A stretch of 34,331 nt of DNA from Verrucomicrobiota bacterium (GTDB lineage: Bacteria > Verrucomicrobiota > Kiritimatiellia > Kiritimatiellales > Pontiellaceae), in the NCBI GenBank assembly GCA_024279685.1, contig JAJRRI010000027.1, forward strand, positions 1 to 34,331, in the 5' to 3' direction. The position numbers were made by a program, and so were the translations under genes. Below, in pieces: positions 12,929 to 22,251 of this stretch. How positions within the stretch are numbered: the stretch's first letter is position 1; every line of letters begins with the position of its first letter. The notes under the pieces are model-generated. The model worked only from the letters and a program-made list of their open reading frames with translations. It was not told the origin of the DNA and ran no database searches.

Positions 12929-14590
12929 CTAGCGCAGGGCAAGACGGAAGAAGGTTTGGTTTCCGGTAGCCGGGAGGGTGAGCGTCTGGCGGCCGTTCAC
13001 TAAAATGGGCGTTTGAGCGATAGGTTGCCATGAATCGGTGGAGAGATCGGGGGTGGATTCGAGTGCGCCGCTGGCGTCTACGAGCCAAGAGATTTCATAG
13101 CTAGTGCCGGTAAAATTGATTTGTAGATCGGCATTGGCAAAGGGGAGGATTTCAAAATTTTGCATCATGCCATTGTCTTCATGTTCGAGATTATGGCAGT
13201 GGTGTAGGAATTTTCCGGGATGATGGTCGAACCGAACGAGCAGGCGGACGGTCTCGTTGGGATAGATGAGTACGGTATCTTTCCAACCGGCATCTTCTGG
13301 CAAGAGGCTTCCGCCGACGCGCTCCAAGACTTGGCAATGGGCGGCGTGCATGTGCATGGGGTGGTAGACATTTCCAGTGTTTTGGTATTCCCAGAGTTCG
13401 AGTTTTCCTTGGGTCGGCTCGAAATCAACACGTTCTAGTTCGAAGAGCTGGCCATCGATATAGTGGGTGGTACCGGAGTTGCTAATCACGAAGGATCGCG
13501 AGACGACGGCATCGGCGGCGACGAGCGGGGTGATGGGAATGAGAGCGGTGGGCGGGGTGGCTACGCTGGAGGCTTGTTCCACATAGAAAGTCATTAAGTG
13601 GAAGGTGTTATTTTGGGCGGGGTTGCTCGGACCCGCATCAAGAGGTACGCCAAGGCTGATTAAGGTGACGGAGTTCCCAACGCTGATATTCCCAAAGTCC
13701 ACGAGGATTTCCAGCCGTTGCCCAGGAGCCAGCACCGCATTCGTGACGGGTACGGGGGCGGAAAGTAATCCGCCGTCGGAGCCGATCAGTTGAAAGGAGC
13801 GGCCATCACTGAAGGCCAGCTTATAGATCCGAGCGGTCGAACCGTTGAGGATGCGAAAACGGTGGAGATTCTGATCTACGCAAAGATAGGCCTCCGGTGT
13901 GCCGTTGATGAGCGGGGTGTCGCCGAGGTAGCCGCGCATGAGATCGGGATTTCCGGGCGTGTAGGTAAACTCGAAGTTGGCATTGCTGCGCCAGTCGGAA
14001 ATCACCAACGGAATATCATGGTCGCCTGCGGGCAGGCCGAGCGCATCGTGTTCGGGGTCGTCGATAATAAAAAAACCGGCGAGGCCCATGTAGACCTGCT
14101 CGGCGGTAAGGTGGTTGGTATGCGAGTGGTACCAGCAGGTGGATCCGCGCTGGTTGATTTTATAGCTGATGTCGTAGGACTCGCCTGCGGCCACTTGATC
14201 ACGTGGGTGTCCGTCCTGCCGCTCGGGAGCGAGCAGTCCGTGCCAGTGTAGCACGAGAGGATTGTTTAGGTTATTCACCACGCGGGCGTTAAAGGTGTCG
14301 CCCCGTGTGAGGTGGATGGTCGGTCCGGGCACCGCCCCGTTGATCGCTAAAACGGAGGTTTGATTTCCTGGAAATATTTCTAGGGCACCAGGGGCTACAA
14401 TCAGATCGTCTCCATTGTTCCAACTGGGCGGTAGGCGTAGCTCATTGCCGGGATGGGTGTTGGTGCAGTCGATCGCCCACGAAGGAAGTCCAATCGAGCA
14501 GCCTGCAGTGATGCCCGCTGAAATTTTTAAAAAATTCCGGCGACCTTGGTGAAGTTGCAGTCCGTTGCTTTGTTGGTGATTCGGTTTCAT
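12929..14590 (-). CDS. Tat-exported multicopper oxidase
   Basis: 553 residues. The N-terminus has a twin-arginine signal (RRNFLKISAGITAGCSIG, Arg17-Arg18), so the protein is probably exported folded with copper to the periplasm. Cupredoxin copper ligands are all visible: HWHG (~115), WYHSH (~153), HPMHMH (~430) and the type 1 site HHCHNLEHEDNGMM (~475). By family this is a CueO/CotA-like oxidase that could oxidise Cu(I) or phenolics; substrate is not determinable here. About 70 residues after the last ligand form an extra C-terminal domain ending FFRLALR, a style I associate with secreted PVC proteins. A GGGAGT ribosome-binding site precedes the ATG. It lies beside the copper efflux island but is separated by a transposase remnant. 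Confidence 0.93.
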   Translation of the reverse strand: MKPNHQQSNGLQLHQGRRNFLKISAGITAGCSIGLPSWAIDCTNTHPGNELRLPPSWNNGDDLIVAPGALEIFPGNQTSVLAINGAVPGPTIHLTRGDTFNARVVNNLNNPLVLHWHGLLAPERQDGHPRDQVAAGESYDISYKINQRGSTCWYHSHTNHLTAEQVYMGLAGFFIIDDPEHDALGLPAGDHDIPLVISDWRSNANFEFTYTPGNPDLMRGYLGDTPLINGTPEAYLCVDQNLHRFRILNGSTARIYKLAFSDGRSFQLIGSDGGLLSAPVPVTNAVLAPGQRLEILVDFGNISVGNSVTLISLGVPLDAGPSNPAQNNTFHLMTFYVEQASSVATPPTALIPITPLVAADAVVSRSFVISNSGTTHYIDGQLFELERVDFEPTQGKLELWEYQNTGNVYHPMHMHAAHCQVLERVGGSLLPEDAGWKDTVLIYPNETVRLLVRFDHHPGKFLHHCHNLEHEDNGMMQNFEILPFANADLQINFTGTSYEISWLVDASGALESTPDLSTDSWQPIAQTPILVNGRQTLTLPATGNQTFFRLALR

Positions 14591-14815
14591 TGTAGGACTC
14601 CCTTTTTATTCGGTTGTTTTCAGCATCTGTTTCAGATTGAGGTCTCAAATTATGAGATTTCCACCTTTATTAACCATCGATCACCTGTTGATTGAATTCA
14701 ACCTTTCTTTTGGTAATTTTATGGGGGCGAGTGGCCTTAAATTAAATGACACCGAAGCGTCGGATAGGCCGCAGGCAGAAAGGATTCGTTGACTTACAAA
14801 AAATAACACCCTGTA
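14591..14815. other. Intergenic region upstream of the multicopper oxidase
   Basis: About 225 AT-rich bases between the oxidase start and the transposase remnant. It must hold the oxidase promoter (minus strand), but I see no confident -35/-10 pair and no CsoR-like operator. Confidence 0.4.
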
Positions 14816-14817
14816 TA

Positions 14818-15392
14818 CAGGGCGGATGAAGACGATGAGTTACGAGACCAGATAAGCACCTGGACGGTGACTCGTGCGGTCTGACAAAGGGGCTACCGGG
14901 GTGCTCGAACAGACCCGCGATGTCGAAAATAAGCTCCCTTTCGCCATGATCGGCTTCGACTGCGACAACGGAAGCGAGTTCCTCCACCATCATCTCACGC
15001 GTTACTTTTTACGCCGAAAGCAACCGGTTGGCCTCACGCGTAGCAGGCCGCACCACAAAAATGACAATGCCCATGCCGAGCAAAAGAACTGGATGCACGT
15101 GCGCGAACTGCTCGGCTATGACCGACTCAACAACCCGGCCATGTTTAAGGACATCAACGCGCTCTACCGCGACGGTGAAAAGCCTGCGGTATCCTGAGTG
15201 AAAAGTAGGAAGCCGCCTTGCAACATGCAATACGAATCACTCGATCCCTTCGTTCTGGGCAATCGGATTCAGCATCGACTTCGCAAGATTGAAAAAATGA
15301 AGAAAACCAAGGAGCTCGCCACAGTCGAGGAACCCGGGTCCCCCGACTGCCGCCACCCCTTGATAACCCCCGAATTAGAAGGGCCCCATTAA
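14818..15392 (+). pseudogene. Degraded integrase-core (DDE) transposase remnant
   Basis: The region encodes the C-terminal half of an rve-type transposase in several frames. WTVTRAV is read in one frame, then a missing base near 14883 moves to KGATGVLEQTRDVENK ... FDCDNGSEF (catalytic Asp), RSRPHHKNDNAHAEQKNWMHVR (catalytic Glu) and INALYRDGEKPA. After about 15185 the frame changes to CGILSEK-stop-EAALQ, then again to MQYESLDPFVLGNRIQHRLRKI near 15225. Several frameshifts, a stop and a missing N-terminus show a dead insertion-sequence remnant, close to families with RSRPYxKNDNAxxEQKN. Inverted repeat ends were not found. Confidence 0.8.
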
Positions 15393-15471
15393 TGCAGTCA
15401 AACGACCCCTCTTCTGCACCTCTACGGCGTCATTTATTAGTGAGGCAATGCGGGGTTTATAGTTGAACGGA

Positions 15472-15597
15472 CTAATTATGCTTATGACTTTGGTGGTTTG
15501 GGCTTGCCGAACTGCCGTCCATGGATTGGCATCCTCCGACGAGAATGAGTGCGCTAAGTGTGGTGATAGCTAAGGTTATTTTCAGTATTCTTTTCAT
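15472..15597 (-). CDS. Tiny His-tailed lipoprotein downstream of cusA
   Basis: A 41-residue ORF too short for the ORF track. It reads MKRILKITLAITTLSALILVGGC then a short polar tail ending NHQSHKHN. The Lys/Arg start, hydrophobic core and LVGGC are a lipoprotein signal with the cysteine at residue 23, leaving a mature peptide of 19 residues. GGAG lies 8 bases upstream of the ATG. It starts 16 bp after the pump-gene stop, so it belongs to the efflux operon. The His-rich tail suggests metal binding, by inference. Being so short, it needs proof of translation. Confidence 0.6.
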   Translation of the reverse strand: MKRILKITLAITTLSALILVGGCQSMDGSSASPNHQSHKHN

Positions 15598-15613
15598 TCT
15601 ATTTCTCCATGTT

Positions 15614-18600
15614 TTATTTGTTTAACTTTTTGACCCGCTGTTCCTCAATCGCTGAATAGAGCACGGGAACCACGAGCATTGTGACCACCGCAATCAGCAT
15701 TCCGCCGAATGAGGGAATGGCCATCGGCACCATAATATCCGACCCGCGCCCGGTGGAGGTGAGGACGGGGAGTAGGGCCAGAATGGTGGTGGCCGTGGTC
15801 ATGAGGCAAGCTCGGACTCGGCGGTTTCCTGCAATCACCACGAGGTCTCGAACCTCTTTCTCCGACGTTGGCGTGTTTTCTCGGAAGCTCTGCGTGAGGT
15901 AGGTTCCCATCACAACCCCATCGTCGGTCGCAATGCCGAAGAGGGCTAAGAAGCCGACCCAAACCGCAACGCTCATGTTGATGGTCTGAACTTGGAAGAG
16001 GTTTCGCATTTCAACCCCGAAGAGATTGATATCCAAAAACCATGGTTGGGCGTAGAGCCAGATGAGAATGAATCCACCGGACCAGGCAATGAACACCCCC
16101 GTGAAAATAAGCAGGGTGGTGGCGGTTGATTTAAACTGGAGATAAATCAGCATGAAGATGGCAAAGAGCGCAATCGGCATCACCATGGCCAGTGTCTTGG
16201 AAGCGCGAAGCTGGTTTTCATAGTTTCCGGCAAAGTGATAGCTGATCCCGCGTGGAAGAATAAATTCACCACTATCAATCTTAGTCTGTAGATAGGCTTG
16301 GCATTGCTCGACTACATCCACTTCGGCATAGCCGGGCTTTTTATCGAACACGACGTAGCCCACGAGGAAGGTATCTTCGCTTTTAATATTTTGCGGTCCG
16401 CGCACATATTTAATTTCGGCGAGTTCGATGAGGGGAATTTGCTGCCCGTTGATGCCCGGAACGAGAATCCTATCGAGTGCTTCAATATTATCGCGCAGCT
16501 CGCGGTTATAGCGAACCCGAACGGGGAACCGTTCTCGACCTTCAATCGTTCCCGTCACCTTTTTCCCGCCAATCGCAATTTCGACGATGTCTTGGAAGTT
16601 TTTAATTTTAATTCCGTAGCGGGCGAGCGATTCGCGATCGGGGACGATTTCCAGATAGGGTTTTCCCACGATGCGGTCGGCCACTACGGCCGCCGGTTCG
16701 ACCGACGGAATTTCTTTCAGAAATCGTTCGATTTGGAGCCCCACCTTTTCGATGGTTTCCAGGTCGGGTCCCTGCACTTTCACACCCATCGGCGCGCGCA
16801 TGCCACTGGCAAGCATCACAATACGAGCCGCAATCGGCTGGAGTTTAGGGGCGGAAGTGGTGCCGGTAATTTTAGCCGCTTTCACAATCTCGTCCCAGAT
16901 ATCGTCGGGCGTTTGGATCTCTTCGCGCCATTGACGATAGGGCCGTCCACGGCGATCTTCGATGAGCTCGCCATTTTCATCGCGCACAAATTCGCCGCGT
17001 TTATATTTAAAGTTAATCCGTTGTCCGTCGAGCGAGCTTTTGTATTCGGGGATGTAGTTAATCACCGTTTCAATCATCGAGAGCGGGGCGGGATCGAGCG
17101 GGGTTTCGGCGCGGCCTAATTTGCCCACCACCGATTCCACTTCGGGGATGGATTGAATGGCCTTATCTTGCTTTTGAATAATATCGATCGCTTCGCCGAT
17201 GGAAGCATGCGTCATGGTGGTTGGCATAAACAAGAAGGAGCCTTCGTCGAGATCCGGCATAAACTCTTTCCCAAAGCCCGGGAAGGTGTGGGTCAACTTT
17301 TGACCGGGCGAGCTTTGTTTAATTCCGTCAGGGAGCCACCCGAAGGTTTTTTCAAATCCAAGCCAGCTCGTCACCCCAAAAATAAAGAGGGCTAGCGGGA
17401 TCGAAAGGAACGTTTTTTTATGAACCAAACACCACTTTAGCAACGGGGGGTAAAAATGCTGGAAGATCTTGAAGAACGAGAGCAATCCCGCCACGACTAA
17501 AGCGACAAAGGCTAGGTTGCGAATAAGACCACGTTCGGGGCCAAGGGGTTCCCAATCTACCGTGAGAAAAAATCCCACGGCGGCAATCGCCAAATAGATC
17601 GCAATACGAGGCGTCAGCGAGGAAATCTTTTTCGGCATATAGGGTTCGCCGAATCGGTATATTCCAATCAAAACGAGTAGAATTCCGCCGAGCACGGTGA
17701 ATTTAAAGGCCAGATAGATCCCGAAGAGAATGAGGGCTCCATTCAGCAGAGCGATCCATCGTTTTCCTTTCATCTTTCCGCAAAATAGCGTGTGCGAAGC
17801 TGCAGGGAGCATGGTTAGTGCAATCAGCACGGCGGCAACGAGCGCAAAGGTTTTTGTAAAGGCCAGCGGTTTGAAGAGCTTGCCTTCCGCGCCGATCATC
17901 GTGAAGACGGGGAGGAAACTGATTACAGTGGTTAAGACCGCGGTCAGCACCGCGCCTCCCACCTCGGAGGATGCCCGATGTACCACTTCTAATTTAGACT
18001 CTTTGGGGTCGGCTTGATCCAGATGGCGGAGAATATTTTCGCAGATGACGATGCCCAAATCCACAATGGTTCCGATGGCAATCACAATGCCCGAGAGCGC
18101 CACAATATTGGCCTGCACGTTAAACAGCTTCATGGCAATAAAGGTGAGCAATACGGCGAGCGGGAGCATCGAACTAATGACCAATCCACTCCGCAGATGC
18201 ATCACCATGATGAGGATAACGATAATGGTGATTAGAATCTGCTGGCCAATGGCTTCGTTGAGCGTTCCGAGGGTTTCATAGATCAGCCCCGTTCGGTCAT
18301 AAAAAGGGACGATAGAAACCCGGCTCAGCGTGACCCACTCCGGCCAACTTTCAACGGAGGTGCTCTGAAGGTATTCTTTCCACGGTTGTTGATTTAGCGC
18401 GTCTTCTTCAAAGGCATCAAACCCATGATTTAGCCCGAAAAGGTGGACGATTTCTCGGGTCGTTCTTTTGAAATCAACGATGGCTTTGGAAGGTAGAGCG
18501 TCCTTCGTTTGTTCGATTTTGTCTTTCACGTTTGAAATCACGCGTAACGGATTATCGCCATAACGAGCCACCACAACTCCTCCAACCACGGAAGCGCCGC

Positions 18601-19534
18601 CTTTATCGAGTGCACCCCGGCGCGTTGCGGGGCCGAGGGTCACGTTGGCCACGTGTTTCACAAGCACCGGCACGTTCTCGCCATTCACTTTGATGACGCT
18701 ATTTTCGATGTCCTCAACTTTTTTAATGAACCCGATTCCCCGGATGAAATATTCCACCCGGTTGACTTCGATGCTCTGGGCGCCCACGTCGATATTCGCG
18801 CCACGGACCGCGGCGTACACTTCGTCGACACTCACGCCATACGCGCGCATGGCATCGGGATCAACATCCACCTGATACTCCCGAACAAATCCCCCGATGG
18901 AGGCCACTTCGGCCACCCCGTCGGCGGCGAGAAGCCAGTATCGTGCATACCAATCCTGAATGGTTCGAAGCTCTTCGCCATCCCACCCGCCGGTGGGGTG
19001 GCCGTCGGGGTCGAGGCCTTCAAGCGTATACCAATACACTTGGCCGAGCGCCGTGGCATCGGGGCCGAGCGCCGGGCGTACGCCATCGGGCAAAGTGCCG
19101 GGCGGAAGGCTGTTGAGTTTTTCAAGAACGCGGGTACGCGACCAATAGAACTCGACGCCTTCCTTGAAGATGACGTAGATCGAAGAGATGCCGAACATGG
19201 AGTATGAGCGGATCGTTTTAACGCCCGGAATACCGAGCAGTTGAACCGTGAGGGGATAGCCAATTTGGTCTTCGATATCTTGCGGCGAGCGGCCCATCCA
19301 TTCGGTGAAAACAATCTGCTGGTTTTCGCCGATGTCTGGAATGGCATCAACCGCCACCGGATAGCGCTGCAACTCGCCCACTTTCCAGTCGAACGGTGCC
19401 ACCAAAATTCCGGCGAACATAACCGCCATGGTGAAGAGCGTCACCACGAGTTTATTCTCGAGGCAGAAGCGCATCAGCTTCCCGATTGCTGATTTTTGTT
19501 CGGGGGTCTGTTCAGGGAAGGTGGGGCTACTCAT
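15614..19534 (-). CDS. cusA: CusA/CzcA-family heavy-metal efflux RND pump (Cu/Ag type)
   Basis: The inner-membrane proton-driven pump of a tripartite metal exporter. Recognisable HME-RND features are DAIPDIGENQQIVFTEWMGRSPQDIEDQIGYPL near the N-terminus, the proton-relay helix GTIVDLGIVICENI (~490-505), LDEGSFLFMPTT and a second-half ATDDGVVMGTY. RIVMLASGMRAPMGVKVQG (~908-926) corresponds to the region of the periplasmic methionine site in CusA, which with the neighbours favours Cu/Ag. At 1306 residues it is about 250 longer than E. coli CusA, with extra blocks at ~365-410, ~590-700 (extra hydrophobic helices) and ~840-880. I chose the ATG at 19534 (GGAG 7 bp upstream) over the TTG at 19546; it overlaps the adaptor gene by 8 bases. 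Confidence 0.93.
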   Translation of the reverse strand: MSSPTFPEQTPEQKSAIGKLMRFCLENKLVVTLFTMAVMFAGILVAPFDWKVGELQRYPVAVDAIPDIGENQQIVFTEWMGRSPQDIEDQIGYPLTVQLLGIPGVKTIRSYSMFGISSIYVIFKEGVEFYWSRTRVLEKLNSLPPGTLPDGVRPALGPDATALGQVYWYTLEGLDPDGHPTGGWDGEELRTIQDWYARYWLLAADGVAEVASIGGFVREYQVDVDPDAMRAYGVSVDEVYAAVRGANIDVGAQSIEVNRVEYFIRGIGFIKKVEDIENSVIKVNGENVPVLVKHVANVTLGPATRRGALDKGGASVVGGVVVARYGDNPLRVISNVKDKIEQTKDALPSKAIVDFKRTTREIVHLFGLNHGFDAFEEDALNQQPWKEYLQSTSVESWPEWVTLSRVSIVPFYDRTGLIYETLGTLNEAIGQQILITIIVILIMVMHLRSGLVISSMLPLAVLLTFIAMKLFNVQANIVALSGIVIAIGTIVDLGIVICENILRHLDQADPKESKLEVVHRASSEVGGAVLTAVLTTVISFLPVFTMIGAEGKLFKPLAFTKTFALVAAVLIALTMLPAASHTLFCGKMKGKRWIALLNGALILFGIYLAFKFTVLGGILLVLIGIYRFGEPYMPKKISSLTPRIAIYLAIAAVGFFLTVDWEPLGPERGLIRNLAFVALVVAGLLSFFKIFQHFYPPLLKWCLVHKKTFLSIPLALFIFGVTSWLGFEKTFGWLPDGIKQSSPGQKLTHTFPGFGKEFMPDLDEGSFLFMPTTMTHASIGEAIDIIQKQDKAIQSIPEVESVVGKLGRAETPLDPAPLSMIETVINYIPEYKSSLDGQRINFKYKRGEFVRDENGELIEDRRGRPYRQWREEIQTPDDIWDEIVKAAKITGTTSAPKLQPIAARIVMLASGMRAPMGVKVQGPDLETIEKVGLQIERFLKEIPSVEPAAVVADRIVGKPYLEIVPDRESLARYGIKIKNFQDIVEIAIGGKKVTGTIEGRERFPVRVRYNRELRDNIEALDRILVPGINGQQIPLIELAEIKYVRGPQNIKSEDTFLVGYVVFDKKPGYAEVDVVEQCQAYLQTKIDSGEFILPRGISYHFAGNYENQLRASKTLAMVMPIALFAIFMLIYLQFKSTATTLLIFTGVFIAWSGGFILIWLYAQPWFLDINLFGVEMRNLFQVQTINMSVAVWVGFLALFGIATDDGVVMGTYLTQSFRENTPTSEKEVRDLVVIAGNRRVRACLMTTATTILALLPVLTSTGRGSDIMVPMAIPSFGGMLIAVVTMLVVPVLYSAIEEQRVKKLNK

Positions 19535-21473
19535 GGTCTGCTCCAATCGGGTCTTGAATTTCGCCGCAACGCGCCATGGAGGCGCCGAAATACGGGTTTA
19601 AGATTTCATCACTGGACTGGAGCCATAACGCTCCGGTGTTATCAAAAGCCATGGAGCAATAGGCCTGCTGCACAGGCCGGTGGATCGGGAAAATCCGGAG
19701 CGTGAGTGCCCACTGTTTGGACAATGAGAAAAACGCATCGCGTTGCTTCTCGATCGAGGAGGCCTTTTGCAATTTAACGGTGTAAGCATTCAGGTTTTTC
19801 AGGTGATCCATCCACAGCATATGGCCTTCGCCTTCGAGTAATCCCATATCGACGTGTTGGAGTTTTTCCTTTAACTCATCGGCGGCGGTTTTCGCCGACT
19901 CCATGTCGTCGGTTCCGAGCGCTTGCTGGATGTTGAAATAGGCCGTAAGTGCCGCTTCAAGTTGTTGAGCAAAGGCGGCCGGAACGTCGACGGGTTGGGC
20001 GGCGGCCTGTAGATCATCGTGGTTCATTTCAGGGGAATCGTGCGATTCGCTGGGCGCGCTCATCATGCTCGGTTTGGCGCGGATTTGAAGTTCGGCATCC
20101 AATTTGAACGCCCCGCGAGTAACCACGCGCTCACCCTCTTCGAGCCCGCTGTTCACCACATAAAAATTACCGAGGCGCTGGCCTAATTGAACTTCCCGCC
20201 CCTCATAGCTTGGTTTTTCTTGGTCGGGGATTTCAACATAAACCACGGCGCGTTTTCCGGTTTTTAGGGCGGCGGTGACGGGGATGAGCAGGGGTGCATT
20301 TTCTTTGGCTTTGGAGACATAGCCAAGCGATTCTGCGGGCACTAACGGCATGTCGCACACATCGCAACTTCCCGGTCCGTCTTTTACGATTTCAGGATGC
20401 ATTGGGCTGATCCATTTCCCGGCGAGGCCGGCGTCCATAATACGGCCCCCTTCGGCGATCATGGGTTTGGCAATGGCGCGAACAAACATACCGGGTTTTA
20501 GTTTGAGCGTTGGGTTTTCAACAATCACACGCACTTTGGCCGTACGGCTGGCGGGGTTAATGATGGGGTCGATGAAGGAGATGGTTCCAGAGAAGGTTTC
20601 TCCGGGATACGCCTCGGTGGAAAATTCGACGTTTCCGCCATAGCGTAAGCCAGTGAGATCGCTTTCGTAGGCATCGAGTTGAACCCATATCATGGTGAGA
20701 TCGGCAATGGTGTAAATGCGCGTGCCGGTCTTCACATACATGCCTTCTTGCACATTTTTTTGAATTACAATACCCGAGCGGTTGGAATAAAGCGTCATGT
20801 GGTCGCTCGGGGTTCCGCGCGCTTCAATTTCAGCCACCTGTTCGGTGGTGAATCCCCAAAGGCGAAGTTTTTCGCGCGACGCAACAATCGTTTTTTCAGC
20901 GGTTTCGAGCAGGTAGGTGCTGTTCGAATTTTTCAATCTTTTTAGGGCTTGGATGGATTGGATAAGCTCTTCTTGCGCCGTGACTAATTCGGGGCTGTAG
21001 ATTTCGGCAAGGTGATCCCCTTTTAAAACAGAGACGCCCGTGTAATCAACAAATAGACGGTCAATTCGCCCTGCTACCCAGGAAGAAAGATACGACACGC
21101 GGGTTTCGTCGTAGTCGACTTTCCCGATCATCCGCACTTCCGCCGATGCAAAGCGGCGGGTTGCTTTTGAGGTTTCCAGTTCCATCAATTTGGCGGCATA
21201 AGGGCTCACGCGAATTTCGCGTTCGCCCAAGTCCTCGTCATCGCCAAGTTCGAGTGGGATGAGATCCATGAAGCAGATCGGGCACTGCCCTGCTTTTGGA
21301 AGTTTGAACTGTGGGTGCATAGAGCACGTCCACACTTGGGGCGCGGTCTCGACGTGCTCCGCGTGTTCATCGGGTGAAGCGCTTGAAGGGGAGGAGCCGG
21401 TGAGCCGACCGCCGACGAAGGCGATAATGACAACGACAATGAACGGGAGAATAATTTTTTTACCGAGTTTCAT
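19527..21473 (-). CDS. cusB: CusB-like periplasmic adaptor with two heavy-metal-binding domains and DUF3347
   Basis: Membrane-fusion protein of the efflux complex, 648 residues. In order: an N-terminal membrane anchor or signal (ILPFIVVVIIAFVGGRL), a first heavy-metal-binding domain WTCSMHPQFKLPKAGQCPICFMDLIPL (~48-75), the barrel-sandwich, coiled-coil and beta-barrel adaptor core, an inserted second copy WISPMHPEIVKDGPGSCDVCDMPLVPA (~353-380), and a C-terminal DUF3347 domain containing FPIHRPVQQAYCSMAF and ending NPYFGASMARCGEI. A linker MMSAPSESHDSPEMNHDD is rich in Met and His. DUF3347 and HMBD are typical of copper adaptors. AAGGAAT precedes the ATG. It sits between the YHS/DUF2231 gene and the pump. 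Confidence 0.92.
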   Translation of the reverse strand: MKLGKKIILPFIVVVIIAFVGGRLTGSSPSSASPDEHAEHVETAPQVWTCSMHPQFKLPKAGQCPICFMDLIPLELGDDEDLGEREIRVSPYAAKLMELETSKATRRFASAEVRMIGKVDYDETRVSYLSSWVAGRIDRLFVDYTGVSVLKGDHLAEIYSPELVTAQEELIQSIQALKRLKNSNSTYLLETAEKTIVASREKLRLWGFTTEQVAEIEARGTPSDHMTLYSNRSGIVIQKNVQEGMYVKTGTRIYTIADLTMIWVQLDAYESDLTGLRYGGNVEFSTEAYPGETFSGTISFIDPIINPASRTAKVRVIVENPTLKLKPGMFVRAIAKPMIAEGGRIMDAGLAGKWISPMHPEIVKDGPGSCDVCDMPLVPAESLGYVSKAKENAPLLIPVTAALKTGKRAVVYVEIPDQEKPSYEGREVQLGQRLGNFYVVNSGLEEGERVVTRGAFKLDAELQIRAKPSMMSAPSESHDSPEMNHDDLQAAAQPVDVPAAFAQQLEAALTAYFNIQQALGTDDMESAKTAADELKEKLQHVDMGLLEGEGHMLWMDHLKNLNAYTVKLQKASSIEKQRDAFFSLSKQWALTLRIFPIHRPVQQAYCSMAFDNTGALWLQSSDEILNPYFGASMARCGEIQDPIGADHE

Positions 21474-21498
21474 AATGATTCCTTACGAGTTGATCCAT

Positions 21499-22245
21499 TT
21501 ACCAAGAAAAGTGATTCATTCCAAAAACAAGCAATCCGCCGAGGTGTCCTGTTGCTCCCACGATGAGCACACTTAGGCCAAGAGCGGTTCGATAGCGGCA
21601 GGTTCCCGTGCCTTTGCGATGGAGCCATTCGGAAAGCGCGGCGGTGAGGGTGATCCCGCCGAGCGTGGTGAATCCCAGGAGCTTATGCCGGAAGAGGATT
21701 GCCGAATAGTCGTCCGGATAGTGGGTGCCAGAAGCCGCTGCCAGGCCAAGGGGGATGGCAACAACGACTCCCAACACCGCAATAAGAAGGTTAAATCGAG
21801 CGGCATTCCGGAAGAGAGGAGTGCCGGTGAATAGAAATAAAAGCTCAGCGAGTGCCGCCGCCAAAATGAGCCCGATCGGGAGATGCACCGAAAGCGGGTG
21901 GAACTTTCCAAGAAAAGAAATCAGCTTGGCGAATCCGGTGCTGGCCGGATGATCCGCTTCGTGATCATGAGCGACCTCTTCTTTTACATGCGTATCGTCG
22001 GCGGCTGAAGGTTGTGGAAGTTTTTTTACATACGTCTCTGGGGTTTCAGAAAAAAGATATCTGCAGGTTTTGCAGCAGAGATAGATCCGCTCGCCCTCGT
22101 AATCGACGAATAGAGTGGGGTCGATGGGTTCCCCAAGCATAACGGGGCAGGTCAGCTGCTTCGGGATTTTTTCATGCCCTTCGCTGGCGTGTCCGGCCAG
22201 AGGAAAAAATGCGAAGAAGAAGAGGATAAGAGAGAGTGTTTTCAT
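21499..22245 (-). CDS. YHS-domain / DUF2231 membrane protein
   Basis: 248 residues. A signal peptide (to about GHASEG) is followed by a YHS metal-binding domain (CPVMLGEPIDPTLFVDYEGERIYLCCKTCRYLF, ~33-65) with four cysteines, a His/Asp-rich linker (HVKEEVAHDHEADH) and a four-helix DUF2231-type membrane domain beginning KFHPLSVHLPIGLILAAALAELLF. The arrangement suggests a membrane protein presenting a periplasmic metal-binding domain, possibly handing copper to the efflux complex; that role is inferred from context. The start lies 6 bases after the stop of the outer-membrane factor gene, and a clear ribosome-binding site is lacking, so translation may be coupled. Confidence 0.85.
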   Translation of the reverse strand: MKTLSLILFFFAFFPLAGHASEGHEKIPKQLTCPVMLGEPIDPTLFVDYEGERIYLCCKTCRYLFSETPETYVKKLPQPSAADDTHVKEEVAHDHEADHPASTGFAKLISFLGKFHPLSVHLPIGLILAAALAELLFLFTGTPLFRNAARFNLLIAVLGVVVAIPLGLAAASGTHYPDDYSAILFRHKLLGFTTLGGITLTAALSEWLHRKGTGTCRYRTALGLSVLIVGATGHLGGLLVFGMNHFSW

Positions 22246-22251
22246 TTTTTT

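Noticed and set aside
16298-17119. 273-residue plus-strand ORF antisense to cusA
   Set aside because: It is a long mirror frame produced by codon bias in the pump gene; its sequence (HFHTHRR, FNFNS) shows no domain.
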